Of a stretch of DNA of 64,000 nt, positions 37,801 to 46,685 are shown piece after piece. The notes beneath the pieces are model-generated. The model made no database searches and was not told the DNA's origin. It saw only the letters and a program-made list of their open reading frames with translations. A program made the position numbers and the translations under genes. Source of the DNA: Myxococcus sp046520405 (lineage in GTDB: Bacteria > Myxococcota > Myxococcia > Myxococcales > Myxococcaceae); assembly GCA_046520405.1 (NCBI GenBank), contig JBKGHI010000014.1:1-64000 (forward strand), read 5' to 3'. How positions within the stretch are numbered: the stretch's first letter is position 1; every line of letters starts with the position of its first letter.

Positions 37801-40145
37801 CGCCGGTGACGCTGGGAGATGACACGTACACCGCCGTTGTCACGGCGACGGACACGGCGGGCAACGTCAGTGGCCCGGCGAGCGTCACCTTCACGGTGGA
37901 CACCACGGCGCCGGACACGGCCATCGACAGTGGCCCGGAGGCGCTGACGAACGCGACCACCGCGGCCTTCGTCTTCTCGTCGAACGAGTCCCCGGTGACG
38001 TACGAGTGCAGCCTGGACGGCGCCGCCTTCACGGCGTGCTCGGCGCAGGCGCAGTTCGGTCCGCTGGCGGACGGCAACCACACCCTGGCGGTGCGCGCGG
38101 TGGACGCCGCGGGCAACGTGGACGCGACGCCGGCCACGCACGACTGGGAGGTGGACACGGCGGCTCCCGCGGTGGCCATCACCTTCCCCGCCAGCGGCGA
38201 GGTGCTCGACACCGCGACGGTGACGTACGCCGGCACCGCGGAGCCGAACAGCACGGTGGTGGTCGTCGTCAACGGCAACACCGTGGGCACGGTCGAGGCG
38301 GACGGCTCCGGCCAGTGGACGCTCCCCGTCAACACGCCGCTCGCGGAGGGGACGCACACCGTCTCCGTCACCGCGACGGACGCGGCGGACAACACCAGCG
38401 AGCCGGTGAGCCACACCTTCACCGTGGACGCGGAGCCGCCCGAGACGTCCTTCACCCAGACGCCTCCGCTGCTCAGCGCCTCCGCGACGGCCACCTTCGC
38501 GTTCGCCTCGGATGAGTCGCCGGTGACGTACGAGTGCAGCCTGGACGGCGCGCCCTTCTCCGCCTGCGACACCCCGGCCGAGCTGACCGGCCTGGCCGAC
38601 GGCGAGCACGAGCTGCAGGTCCGCGCCCGGGATGCGGACGGCAATGTGGACCCGACGCCGGCCAGCCACACCTGGACGGTGGACACCACGGCACCGGACA
38701 CCTTCATCGCCAGCGGCCCGCCGCTGACCGAGGCTCCTGCCGCGGCCACGTTCGACTTCGACGCCTCGGAGCCGAACGTCACCTACGAGTGCAGCCTGGA
38801 CGGCGCGGCCTATGCGCCGTGCACCGACCCGGTCACCTTCAGCGACCTGGCGCTGGGCACGCACACCCTCCACGTGCGCGCCATCGACGCGGCGGGCAAC
38901 TTGGACGACACGCCGGCCACCTACACCTGGGTGGTCACCGCGGACGCGGACAACGACGGCCTCACGGACGCCGAGGAGATTGCGCTGGGCACCGACCCGA
39001 ACAATCCCGACACGGACGGCGACGGCCTGCCGGACGGCATCGAGGTGCATGTCGCGGGGACGGATCCGCTCGACGACGACACGGACGACGACGGCCTCCT
39101 GGACGGCAACGAGGACGCCAACCACGACGGCATCGTCGACGAGGGTGAGACGGACCCGAACAACTGGGACACCGACGGCGACCTGCTCTCCGACGGTCTG
39201 GAGCTCGGCCTCTCCGAGCCCCAGGGCACCGACACCGACATGACGCGCTTCGTGGCGGACGCGGACCCGGCGACAACGACGGACCCGCTCAACCGGGACA
39301 CGGACCACGGCAGCGTGTGGGACGGCATCGAGGACGCCAACCACAACGGCCGGGTGGACCCGGGCGAGACGGATCCGCTGCTGGCCGCGGACGACACCGA
39401 CTCCGACCTGGACGGCATCGACGACGCGACGGAAATCGCGCTGGGCCTGGACCCGCGCAACGCGGACAGTGACTCCGACGGTGTGCCAGACGGCATCGAC
39501 GGCATCACCGACACGGATGGTGACGGCCTCATCGACGCGCTGGACCCGGACAGCGACAACGACGGCATCCTGGACGGCACGGAGATGGGCGTGACGCTGG
39601 AGAGCGCTCCGGCGGACACGGACCGCAGCTCGCCCAACTTCCGTCCGGACGCGGACCCGAGCACCACCACCGACCCGAAGAACCCGGACACGGATGGTGA
39701 CGGCCTGAGCGACGGCGAGGAGGACGCCAACCACGACGGCCGCGTCGACGCCTCGGAGACCGACCCCAACAACCCGGACACGGACGATGACGGCCTGATG
39801 GACGGCGTGGAGGTGCGTGGCTCCAACCCCACCGACCCGCTCAACCCCGACACGGACGGCGACGGCCTGACGGACGGCGCGGAGGACGCCAACCACAACG
39901 GCGCGCTCGACTCCGGCGAAACGGACCCGAACAACGCCGACACGGACGGCGGCGGGGCCAGCGATGGCGAGGAAGTCTCCGGCGGGACGAACCCGCTGGA
40001 CGCCAACGACGACTTCACCGTCGCCGGCCACGGCTGCAGCACGAGCGGCGCGGGCACCCTCGCTCCGCTGGCGCTGTGGCTCCTCGCCCTGCCCCTGCTG
40101 CGCCGCCTGCGCCGCACGGGGAGCCCCCCAGCCAAGGCCGCCTGA
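31875..40145 (+). CDS. Giant Ig-like/TSP3-repeat surface protein with MYXO-CTERM tail
   Basis: 2,756 residues. Signal peptide (WALALLVAIAVTQAAAA), a unique N-terminal domain (about 35-370), then a DUF11-like domain (about 375-520: DLIEYTIVTTNTGDDVSIET). Next come 15 modules of about 85 residues with a conserved Cys pair (YECSLDGAAFTAC) ending TWTVDTVAPDT, mixed with six bacterial Ig-like modules (PEIDAPANGVSVPTQQPVIS type). Then a Ca2+-binding thrombospondin type 3 region (DTDGDGLPDG, DDDGLLDGNEDANHDG; about 38940-40000), and a final GCSTSGAGTL-helix-RRLRR MYXO-CTERM signal. It is likely a long cell-surface fibre or adhesin. Similar proteins in myxobacteria are sometimes labelled gliding-motility protein AgmC; I cannot confirm that. 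ATG 31875 is chosen because the longer frame begins inside the promoter. Confidence 0.9.
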   Translation: MSSPSSRRAGRQTARLPWALALLVAIAVTQAAAAPVMRHTADQRGDILMVGNTLAQDCANSVPGPLVGSVGSCGSNTSDDAVDVYWTIESGVAFANTSVTATQARSRASLQVPAGAIVTYARLYWAAHLSTSTSNRTPDTSAEFSRPGAFSQMLTADVTHQYAPNGRFIYESSADVTALVAAHGTGVYEVSDVDAAPIANLNNTDTFSAWALVVFYRHPDSPIRNLTLFDGMDYVSNGNPQTVTLSGFNVPTSGFDAKLGVLAFEGDATRTGDQFRVNGVAISDGANPANNFFNSTRSVLGSPSTHADDLPRLTGAQASMSGVDMDVVDITNRVSGGATSMTVTATSSGDSYILGAFATSIATLRPDFTNTYKTATPVNPRADGSLRGGDLIEYTIVTTNTGDDVSIETILRDPLPSQLTYVPGTLEIVSGPNAGALTDIAGDDVGEVSPTGVITVRLGTGATATLGGSLQLQESTSIRFRAVVAPDASGVVANQATITAEGERGAPASSATSSPSPSTTGPTTIVVSVPDAPIVTAPAPGSTVATNAPVFSGTAEPGSTVRVVVNGVEVCSATAHPTTGAWSCTTSSTLPEGTHTASVTATDPAGNVGPATQVIFTVDTVAPDTSILTGPTGAVTSTSAAFTFASNESPVTYECSLDGAAFTACTTPAAYSNLSQGNHTLAVRARDAGGNVDPTPATRAWTVDTVAPDTTIVSGPSGLTNSASATFDFGSNESGVTYQCALNGAPFTACTDPVTFPGLAQGSHTLQVRAVDAAGNIDPTPASRSWTVDTVAPDTSIVSGPSGTTNSANATFTFNASESPVTYECSLDGAAFTACTSPAAFTNLVDGSHTFSVRARDAAGNVDATPATRTWSVDTTAPDTTIVSGPSGMTNSADASFAFNANESPVTYECSLDGAAFTACTSPAAYSNLSQGSHTFAVRARDAAGNIDATPATRTWTVDTVAPETSFAITPPLLSNSADATFDFSSNESDVTYECRLDGAVLFTACTNPVTFPALAQGYHTLQVRAVDTAGNVDPTPAVYAWTIDTAAPDTTLSGGPTGTTADTHATFSFTADETPATFECSLDGAPFAACTSPVSLTGLADGEHTFAVRAVDESGNVDPTPATWTWTVDTTAPDTSFASTPALMSNSATAAFDFSSNESPVTYECSLDSAPFAACNDPATFMGLQDGEHTLAVRARDAVGNVDPTPATYTWTVDTSAPETTIVSGPSGLTNSDNASFTFSASEAGVTYECSLNGATYAPCANPAAFDGLPDGSHTLTVRAVDAAGNVDPTPATRTWTVDTTPPGTSITTAPAAITNATSATFGFSSDSDPVTYECSLDGAAFSACSNPQTFTGLSEGDHTLAVRAVDAAGNADPTPATHAWTVDTTAPDAPEIDAPANGVSVPTQQPVISGTATPGTLVTVTVDGEVLGTVPVDVNGDWTFTPPVALGQGEHTVTATATDAAGNVSDPSAPTTFTVDTVAPDAPEITTPADDSTIATATPVFEGTTEPYAQVTVTVDGEVIGTVTADGDGNWSLPSPDALDEGAHTVEASATDAAGNTSETTSHDFSIDLSTPETFIDSGPATFTRETSASFVLRTENGGVGFECSLDGAAFASCTSPASFSGLAEGSHTLAVRAVNALGTVDPTPAAYAWTVDLTAPATPAIVSPPSGTEVGTATPTLTGTGDAGSNIYLEVGVATYGPILVDENGEWTFTLPDAQAEGPITVTATSVDAAGNTSQPVPHAFVIDLTGPETFIDAAPATITRQTSATFELRAEGGAVGYECSMDGASFAPCASPVTYSGLTDGEHLFLVRAVDAAGNVDPTPAEHAWTVDTVEPDTLVVSGPTSPTNATSATFEFAANEPGATFECSVDGATYAACTTPITFAGFVEGEHALLVRAVDAAGNVDSSPASYIWTVDVTPPSVPVIASPAPGAVLDSGAVTLTGSAPGAATVHVTVDGTTYGPITVDGSGNWTFSPPVTLGDDTYTAVVTATDTAGNVSGPASVTFTVDTTAPDTAIDSGPEALTNATTAAFVFSSNESPVTYECSLDGAAFTACSAQAQFGPLADGNHTLAVRAVDAAGNVDATPATHDWEVDTAAPAVAITFPASGEVLDTATVTYAGTAEPNSTVVVVVNGNTVGTVEADGSGQWTLPVNTPLAEGTHTVSVTATDAADNTSEPVSHTFTVDAEPPETSFTQTPPLLSASATATFAFASDESPVTYECSLDGAPFSACDTPAELTGLADGEHELQVRARDADGNVDPTPASHTWTVDTTAPDTFIASGPPLTEAPAAATFDFDASEPNVTYECSLDGAAYAPCTDPVTFSDLALGTHTLHVRAIDAAGNLDDTPATYTWVVTADADNDGLTDAEEIALGTDPNNPDTDGDGLPDGIEVHVAGTDPLDDDTDDDGLLDGNEDANHDGIVDEGETDPNNWDTDGDLLSDGLELGLSEPQGTDTDMTRFVADADPATTTDPLNRDTDHGSVWDGIEDANHNGRVDPGETDPLLAADDTDSDLDGIDDATEIALGLDPRNADSDSDGVPDGIDGITDTDGDGLIDALDPDSDNDGILDGTEMGVTLESAPADTDRSSPNFRPDADPSTTTDPKNPDTDGDGLSDGEEDANHDGRVDASETDPNNPDTDDDGLMDGVEVRGSNPTDPLNPDTDGDGLTDGAEDANHNGALDSGETDPNNADTDGGGASDGEEVSGGTNPLDANDDFTVAGHGCSTSGAGTLAPLALWLLALPLLRRLRRTGSPPAKAA
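33730..38935 (+). repeat. Tandem coding repeats of the giant surface protein
   Basis: About 5.2 kb of imperfect tandem repeats, mostly 240-260 bp per unit, each encoding one Cys-pair module (GTGACGTACGAGTGCAGCCT-type starts recur). Near-identical blocks (for example around 33830, 34330 and 34590) suggest recent duplication or gene conversion. Such tracts are prone to copy-number change and to mis-assembly. Confidence 0.8.
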
Positions 40146-40268
40146 TTCATCGCCCCTGCACTGTCACGACCCCGGCGGATGCTCCTGCTCATCGTTTCTT
40201 GAGTCGGTCATCCGCCGGTGACAACCTTCGCGGCTCCTCGACGGGGCCCCTCCCAGCCTCGACCCTCC

Positions 40269-42080
40269 ATGCACCTTCTCGATTTCACACCGTCCGCACC
40301 GCGCAGCCTCCTCCGCCGCGTGACACGGCTCGTCGCTCCGCTGTTGCTGGTGGCCTCGGCCACCGCCAGCGCGCAGCCCGCGGCGTCGCAGGCCATTGAC
40401 GTGCAGCAGTACAAGCCGGCTCCGGGCGCCTATGACGTGCTCGGCATGCACGGCGCGCGCATCGCGCCGCACCTGTCCTGGAACCTGGGCGCGTCGCTCA
40501 ACTACGCGAACGACCCGCTCAACCTCGTGGATCCGCGAGCGGACCGGTTCCTGTCCCGCATCGTGGACAGCCAGCTCACGCTGGACCTGATGGGCGCCAT
40601 CTCCCTGTTCGACCGGGTGGAGATTGGCTTCGCCCTGCCCATCTCCCACACGACGTCCGAGCCGGCCGCCGCCGTGGCCCCGGACCTGGCGAACGGCGTG
40701 GGGACCACGGGCGTGGGTGACCTGCGGCTGGTGCCCAAGGTCCGCCTGCTCTCCACCGACAGCGGCATCCACCTGGCGGTGACGGCGCCCCTCACCCTGC
40801 CCTCCGGGGGTGGCTCGAAGTTCCTGGGCTCGGACTCGGTGACGTTCCAGCCCCGCTTCGTGGCGGAGTGGGCCACCGCCGCGGTCCGCCTGCTCGCCAA
40901 CGTGGGCTTCAACGTGCGCCGCGAGGAGCAGCTGCGCAACCTGCGCGTGGGCAACGAGTTCGCCTACGCGGTGGGCGCCGAGGTGCCGCTCACGCAGAAG
41001 CTCACGGCCCAGGCCACCCTGGCGGGCGCGTTGGGCCTGAAGGAGACGAGCAGCGAGGAGCGCCCCATGGAAGCGCTGGCCGCGCTGAAGTACCGCTTCA
41101 CCGAAGGGCTGGCCGCGCACGTGGGCGCAGGTCCCGGCCTGACGCGGGGCTACGGCACCCCGTCCTTCCGCGTGCTCGCGGGCGTGGCCTGGACGCCGTT
41201 CGAAGCCAAGAGCGCCCCCGCCGCGGCCGCGCCGCCCTGCGACCTGGGCCCCGAGGACTTCGACGGCTTCCAGGACGACGACAACTGCCTGGATCCAGAC
41301 GACGACGGCGACGGCATCCCCGACGTCACCGACGTGTGCCCCACCGAACCGGAGACCTTCAATGGCTTCCAGGACGAGGACGGCTGCCCGGATGACCCGA
41401 ACGCCCACCAGCCGCCCGCCGAGACGAGCCAGCCCGCGGCGCCCCCCGCGCCCATGGCGCTGCCGCCCCCGCCGGTGGACACCGACGGCGACGGCATCAT
41501 CGACTCGGAGGACCTCTGCCCGAACGCGCCCGAGGACAAGGACGGGTTCGAGGACGAGGACGGCTGCCCCGACCCCGACAACGACCAGGACGGCATCCCG
41601 GACGCCGTGGACCAGTGCCCGCTGGAGGCGGAGACCATCAACGGCGTGAAGGACGACGATGGCTGCCCGGACAAGGGCAAGTCGCAGGTGCGCGTGGAAG
41701 GCGAGCGCATCGTCATCCTGGACAAGGTGTACTTCGCCACCGGTCGCGACGTGATTCTGGCCCGGTCCCACAACCTGCTGCGTCAGGTGGCCTCCACGCT
41801 CAAGGCCAACCCGCGGATTCAACTGGTCCGGGTGGAAGGCCACACGGATGACCAGGGCAACGACGCGAAGAACCTGAACCTGTCCCAGCGGCGGGCGAAG
41901 AATGTGGTGGCCTTCCTGGTGAAGGCCGGCATCGCGGCGGAGCGGCTGGAAGCGGTGGGGTATGGTGAGACGAAGCCGGTGGACACCAACAGGACGTCCA
42001 AGGGGCGCGAGAACAACCGGCGCGTCGAGTTCAACATCGTGAAGGTCGCCGAGCCTTCGGCGGGAGGAGGCACGCGTTGA
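40269..42080 (+). CDS. OmpA-family outer-membrane protein with TSP3 repeats
   Basis: 603 residues. Signal peptide (LVAPLLLVASATASA), N-terminal barrel-like region (about 35-315: SLFDRVEIGFALPISH, LRLVPKVRLLS). Three calcium-binding TSP3 repeats follow (DDGDGIPDVTDVCPTEPETF; DTDGDGIIDSEDLCPNAPED; DNDQDGIPDAVDQCP), split by a Pro/Ala hinge. The C-terminal OmpA peptidoglycan-binding domain (VRVEGHTDDQGNDAKNLNLS, RRAKNVVAFLV) ends VEFNIVK. The TSP3 region mirrors that of the giant protein upstream, so the two may pack together at the surface. Start ATG 40269 rather than the longer frame. The stop overlaps the next start (TGATG). Confidence 0.92.
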   Translation: MHLLDFTPSAPRSLLRRVTRLVAPLLLVASATASAQPAASQAIDVQQYKPAPGAYDVLGMHGARIAPHLSWNLGASLNYANDPLNLVDPRADRFLSRIVDSQLTLDLMGAISLFDRVEIGFALPISHTTSEPAAAVAPDLANGVGTTGVGDLRLVPKVRLLSTDSGIHLAVTAPLTLPSGGGSKFLGSDSVTFQPRFVAEWATAAVRLLANVGFNVRREEQLRNLRVGNEFAYAVGAEVPLTQKLTAQATLAGALGLKETSSEERPMEALAALKYRFTEGLAAHVGAGPGLTRGYGTPSFRVLAGVAWTPFEAKSAPAAAAPPCDLGPEDFDGFQDDDNCLDPDDDGDGIPDVTDVCPTEPETFNGFQDEDGCPDDPNAHQPPAETSQPAAPPAPMALPPPPVDTDGDGIIDSEDLCPNAPEDKDGFEDEDGCPDPDNDQDGIPDAVDQCPLEAETINGVKDDDGCPDKGKSQVRVEGERIVILDKVYFATGRDVILARSHNLLRQVASTLKANPRIQLVRVEGHTDDQGNDAKNLNLSQRRAKNVVAFLVKAGIAAERLEAVGYGETKPVDTNRTSKGRENNRRVEFNIVKVAEPSAGGGTR

Positions 42081-43245
42081 TGCGGACAGCCCCTTGGATG
42101 ATGGCGGTGGTGCTGGCGGGTGCGCCCGCGTTCGCTTCGCAAGCGCAGGCGCCGTGTGGTGGCCTGCGCTTCGAGAGCGGCCGGGTGGTGTTTGGCCGGA
42201 CGCTGGCGCCCCAGGGCGCGGAGACGGACGCATGCCTCGCGCACGTGGCGGAGGCGCTCCTGGCGCGCCCCGCCATCCGCTCGGTGACGGTGGCGGCGAA
42301 GCTCCCGGACGCGGACCGGCTGGACGGCCGGGGCCTGGCGGTGGCGAAGCGGGCGGCGGACGCGCTGGTGGCGGCCGGCTTGGCCCGCACGCGCGTGTCC
42401 GCCGTGGCACCACCTTCCGTGGAGGGTGAGCCCGCCCAGCTCCAGCTCGCCTATGTCGAGCGGCCCACCCAGCCCTCGGTGGCTCGCCTGCGGGCGCCAG
42501 CGGCACGGTGGAGGCCGGTACGTCGGAGCAACAGCTCCGCCCCAGGATGGTGGGTGACTCGCTCTACCAGGGCGAGCTGCTGCGCACTGGCGCGGACGCC
42601 CAGGCCGAGCTGGCGCTGGCGGACGGCAGCATGGTGCGCGTGGTGGAGAACAGCCTCATCAAGGTCGGCGCCATCGAGCTGATGGCGAACCTTCAGCGCA
42701 AGGTGCAGTTGGACCTGCTGCGGGGCACCGTGGAGACGGACGCGGCGCCCGGTGGCGTGGGCTCCATCTTCGAGGTCCGCACGCGCGGCGCGGTCGCCGG
42801 TGTGCGCGGCACCCGGTTCCGCGTGTCGGCCCAGGACGACGGCACCAGCCGCTTGGAGACGCTGGAAGGCAAGGTCGCGCTGAGCGCGGAGCAGGCGGAG
42901 GTTGAAGTCGCTGGAGGCCATGGCTCGCGCGCGAAGCCGGGCTCGCCTCCGGAGCCGCCGCGCCCGCTGCTGCCCGCGCCCACGCTGGTGGGCCCCCGGG
43001 GTGGCGCATTCCCAGCGGCGCCGAAGCTGTCGTGGCGGACGCTGGAAGGCGCCGCGACGTACCGCGTGGAGCTGGCCCGTACGGCGGACTTCGCCGCGGG
43101 CGTCCAGACCTTCGACACCGCCAGCACGGAGCTGTCGGTGCCCGGGCCTCGCCAGGGCAAGTGGTTCTGGCGGGTGATGGCCGTGGATGGTGACGGCTTC
43201 GTGGGTTTCCCCTCCAAGATCTACGCCTTCGACGTCCAGCCCTGA
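42080..43245 (+). CDS. OmpA-like/FecR-domain periplasmic protein (frameshift)
   Basis: About 390 residues. A signal peptide (MMAVVLAGAPAFA) is followed by an OmpA-like segment (about 20-120: FESGRVVFGRTLAPQG, GRGLAVAKRAADALVAAGLA). After a shift near 42500 (one missing base; the other frame resumes ASGTVEAGTSEQQLRP) comes a FecR domain (GDSLYQGELLRTGADAQAEL, ADGSMVRVVENSLI, VAGVRGTRFRV), then a fibronectin-like C-terminal part (KLSWRTLEGAATYRVELA). FecR domains occur next to CHASE2 sensors in many bacteria, as here. It overlaps the OmpA gene by one base. No cytoplasmic or membrane part is seen, so it is probably periplasmic rather than a sigma-factor regulator. Confidence 0.8.
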
Positions 43246-43316
43246 GACTGTCGCATTGCGTGCGCCCATCCTGGCACGCATGATGGCCGGGTCCTGCCTG
43301 CCCGCAGGCCCCGCCC

Positions 43317-44773
43317 ATGGACCCCAGTCCCGCCGCCCCTCAACGCCGCGACGCGCTCCGTCTGCCCTCGCCCGCCACGCTGCGGATGCTGGGCGCGTGC
43401 GTGGGTATCGCGCTGGCGGTGGTGACGGCGGTGACGGGTGGCGCGCCGGGTCTCCTGGAGCGCTCGCTCTACGACCAGTCGGTGAGCCGCCTGCTGCCTC
43501 CCGTTCCGCCCAGCGCGGACCTGGTGCTGGTGGAGGTGGACGACCGCGCCCTCGCGACACTGGGTGAGCGCTGGCCGCTGTCACGCGCCACCTGGGCCCG
43601 CGCCTTCCAGGCGCTCGCCGCGCAGCGTCCGTCCGCCGTCGCGGTGGACGTCGTCTTCGACCAGCCCGGGCCGCGGGACGCGCTGGAGCTGGGCGAGGAC
43701 ATCCTGGAAGCGCTGCGACGCTCGGGCCTGATGGAGCAGCCCGCGGGCACGGCGCTGGCGGCGAACCTGGAGGCGCGACTCCGCGAGCGAGACGGCGACG
43801 CCCGACTGGCCGAGGCGATTTCGGAAGGCCACGGCGTCGTGCTGGGTGCCGCCGCCCTCACGGAGGACGTCCCCGTGATGGCACCGCTAGAGGATGGCGC
43901 TCTGGGCACGCCCCTGCCCCTCCCCGCCCAGGCGCTGCGGCTCCAGGCCCGCGAGGTGGCGGGGAGCATCGCGCCGCTGCGCATGGCGGCCCGGGGCAGT
44001 GGCACCCTCAACATGCTGGTGGATGGGGACGGCGTCATCCGGCGCTATCCCTATGCCGTGGGTGTGAGCGGACAGTCCTGGCCCTCACTGGCGCTGGCCA
44101 CCGCGCTGCACCTGACGCCGGAGCGGGCCGAACCGCTGCGCGCGCTGGCGGCTCTGGACCAGGGCGCGCCGCTGATGCGCCTTCCCGCGCCCAACTGGCT
44201 GCCGCGTGTGAGTCTGGCGGACGTGCTTCACGCGGACCCGCGCTCGGTGGGACTGGACCTGGCGCTGCGAGGCAAGACGGTTTTCGTGGGCGTCACCGCC
44301 ACGGGGCTGCACGGACAGAGCACGCTGCCCGGTCAGGTGGCCGTGCCCGGCGTGGAGATTCACGCCTTCGCCCTGGACAACCTGCGCTCGGGCCGGCTGA
44401 TGCGCTCGTCGGGCATCGTGGCGCTGGTGGGCGTCCTGGAGACGGCGGGGGTGCTGCTGGCCTTCGCCTGGCTCTGCCGCCGCGCGCGCTCGTCCGGCGC
44501 GGTCCTCCAGTGGGGATTGGGGCTGATCGTCCTCCACACGGCGCTGGTGGCGTGGCTGGCGTCGGACCCGGGTTGGGTCATCCCGCTGGTGCCCGCGTGG
44601 GTGGGCCTGACGCTGATGCTGCTGGTGGACTCGGCGTCCCGCGCGCAGGAGATGGCCGGCAGCGCGGTGCCCTCCGCCGGCTCTTCATCCGCTACCCCCA
44701 GGCCTCCGTGGAGCCGGCCGCGCCGCCACGAGACGCCCCGCGCGCCCGAGGCGACGCGATGCGCCAGGACTAG
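43317..44773 (+). CDS. CHASE2-domain membrane sensor (frameshift near C-terminus)
   Basis: About 485 residues. One N-terminal helix (about 25-45), a periplasmic CHASE2 domain (about 50-360: LVLVEVDDRALATLGERWPL, AVAVDVVFDQPG, GKTVFVGVTATGLHGQ, VPGVEIHAFALDNL), then three C-terminal helices (about 370-450). CHASE2 normally precedes a cyclase or kinase domain; here only a short basic tail follows. Near 44660-44690 the frame changes by one missing base: the alternative frame reads RQRGALRRLFIRYPQASVEP and stops at 44773, whereas the given frame runs on in unrelated sequence to 45125, into the next gene. The sensor may signal through the neighbouring receiver-GAF-GGDEF protein. Confidence 0.82.
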
Positions 44774-44862
44774 CTGCCAACCGGCCATTCTCCACCTGGG
44801 CAACGCCGCGCCACACGGAGCCTTGAGCCAGACGGCAGCCGTGGCAGCATCTCCCCTCCTTC

Positions 44863-46646
44863 ATGCCCCGCTACGCCCTCATCGCCGAGCCCGACCCACA
44901 ACGCGCCGCTGGCCTCTTGTCTCTCGCCATGGAGGAGGGACTCGAAGGCGTCGTCACCAAGGATGGCGTCGAGGCCACGGAGGTGGTGCGCCAGCGTGGC
45001 GCGCCCTCACTGCTCGTCACCGACCTGGCGCTGCCCCGGCTGGACGGCTTCGCGCTGCTCACCTGGCTGCGAGAGCAGGAGGACTCCGCCGGCACGCAAG
45101 TGGTGGTGGTGACGGCCTTCGATGAGCTGCGCGTCCGGGCCTGGCAGCTCAAGGAGCCCCTGGGCATCCATGCGCTGCTCAGCCGCCGGGCCTCGTCGGA
45201 GCTGATGCGGGACACGCTGCGGCGCGTCCTCTCCGGACAGTTGGCGCCGCAGCCGCCCGCCACGGAGTCCACCGGGGAGCAGGAGCGGCAACGGCTGGCG
45301 AGCATCGCCGCCATGCGGTTGGTCGACGACGGGCCGCCCGAAGGGGAGCTCCAGCAGCTCGTCACGGAGGTGGCCCAGGCGTTCGGCGTCCCCGTGGCCC
45401 TGCTGACGTTGGTGTTGGGTGAGCGCCAGTGGTTCAAGGCCCACGTTGGGCTGCCGCCCTCCCTGGCGAAGGACCGGGGCACGCCGCGCGACTGGGCGTT
45501 CTGCCACCACGTGGTGCAGGGGCGTGAGCCGCTCGTCGTACCGGATGCCCGGCGCCACCCCTTCTTCCGCGACAATCCGCTGGTGCGCGATGGCATCGTG
45601 GGCAGCTACGCGGGCGCGCCGCTGCTGACGTCCACGGGGGAGGTGCTGGGCTCGCTGTGCGTCATCGACACGCGCCCGCTCGTCCTGGGCGCCGAGGACC
45701 TGGCCGCGCTGCGAGAGCTCGCGAGCCGCGTCGCGGAGGACCTGGAGCAGCGGGCCCGGGCGAAACAAGCCACCGCGAAGGCGCAGCGTGAGCCCGCGCT
45801 CACCGAGGCGTCCGCCCTGGCGCTCCTGCGCGACGCCGTGCAGGCCCTGGACGTCGCCGCCCTGCTGGTGGCACCGGGGCGCAAGCCCTATGCGAGCAAC
45901 GCCGCGCTGACGGACCTGCTGGGACTGCCCGCGGACGCATTCCCCGGCATGACGTTCGACGCCTTCTGCCAGCACGTCGCGGGACTCACCGCGGACCCGG
46001 CGGGCACGGTGCGTCAGCTCGACCTGGCCTCCGAGTCGTCCCGGGGCCTTCGCTTGTCGCTGGTGGTGGAACGCCCGCAGGCGCGACGCCTTCGCTGGGT
46101 GGCGCGGCCCTTCCCCATTCCCGGCGGCGTGGCGCAGATGCTGACGCTCGCCGACGTGGGGCACACCCGGCCGGCCCGCGACGAACGTGAGCGGCAATAC
46201 CGGGTGGACGGCCTGACGGGACTGGATTCGCGGCGCGTCGGCGAGGAACGGGTGCTGCGCGAGATTGGCCGGTGCCGTCGGGATGGAGTTCCCTTCAGCG
46301 TGCTGCTCGCGGACCTGGTGGGCCTGGGACGCATCAATGCGACGCGGGGCTTCGACGCGGGCGACGCCTTGCTCCGAGACGGCGCACGCGCCACGGAAGT
46401 ACTGGCGGCCCCCAATGGCTTCGCGGTGCGCTGGGACGGAGGGACGTTCCTGCTGGGGCTTCCCGGGGTGGATGCGGAGCAGGCGGAGTCCTTGCGCCGC
46501 AAGCTGCATGACACCCCGGCGCGCCCGAGGTGGTGTCCGCCACCGTCACCGTCGAGGGCGAGGAAGACCCGCAGGGCACCCTGGCCCGCGCCCAGGCCGC
46601 GCTCGCCCGCGCCAAGACGGAGCAGCGTTCACGCCGGATGGAGTAA
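44863..46646 (+). CDS. Receiver-GAF-PAS-degenerate GGDEF protein (frameshift near end)
   Basis: About 594 residues. Receiver (1-125; D54 in VTDLALPRLDG), GAF (about 165-300: ALLTLVLGERQWFKAHVGLP, GSYAGAPLLTSTGEVLGSLC), PAS-like (about 315-435), then a GGDEF-like domain (about 450-590: YRVDGLTGLDSRRVGEERVL, FSVLLADLVGLGRINATRGF). The active-site loop reads RWDGGTF in place of RYGGDEF, so both catalytic acidic residues are lost and diguanylate cyclase activity is unlikely; it may bind nucleotide or act as a scaffold. A shift near 46515-46525 (one missing base) restores EVVSATVTVEGEEDPQGTLA and a stop at 46644-46646. Confidence 0.82.
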
Positions 46647-46685
46647 GTCCGGCTCGAGAGCATCCACCGCGAAGAGGAGCACCGC

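Noticed and set aside
33730..38935. Regular repeats that could suggest a CRISPR-like array
   Set aside because: Units are about 250 bp, imperfect, in frame and encode protein modules; no short identical repeats with unique spacers.
31890..40031. A 2,713-residue open frame on the minus strand opposite the giant surface protein
   Set aside because: Antisense of a GC-rich repetitive gene. It has no domain, no signal, no ribosome site, and its Arg/Val/Gly-rich repeats merely mirror the sense repeats.
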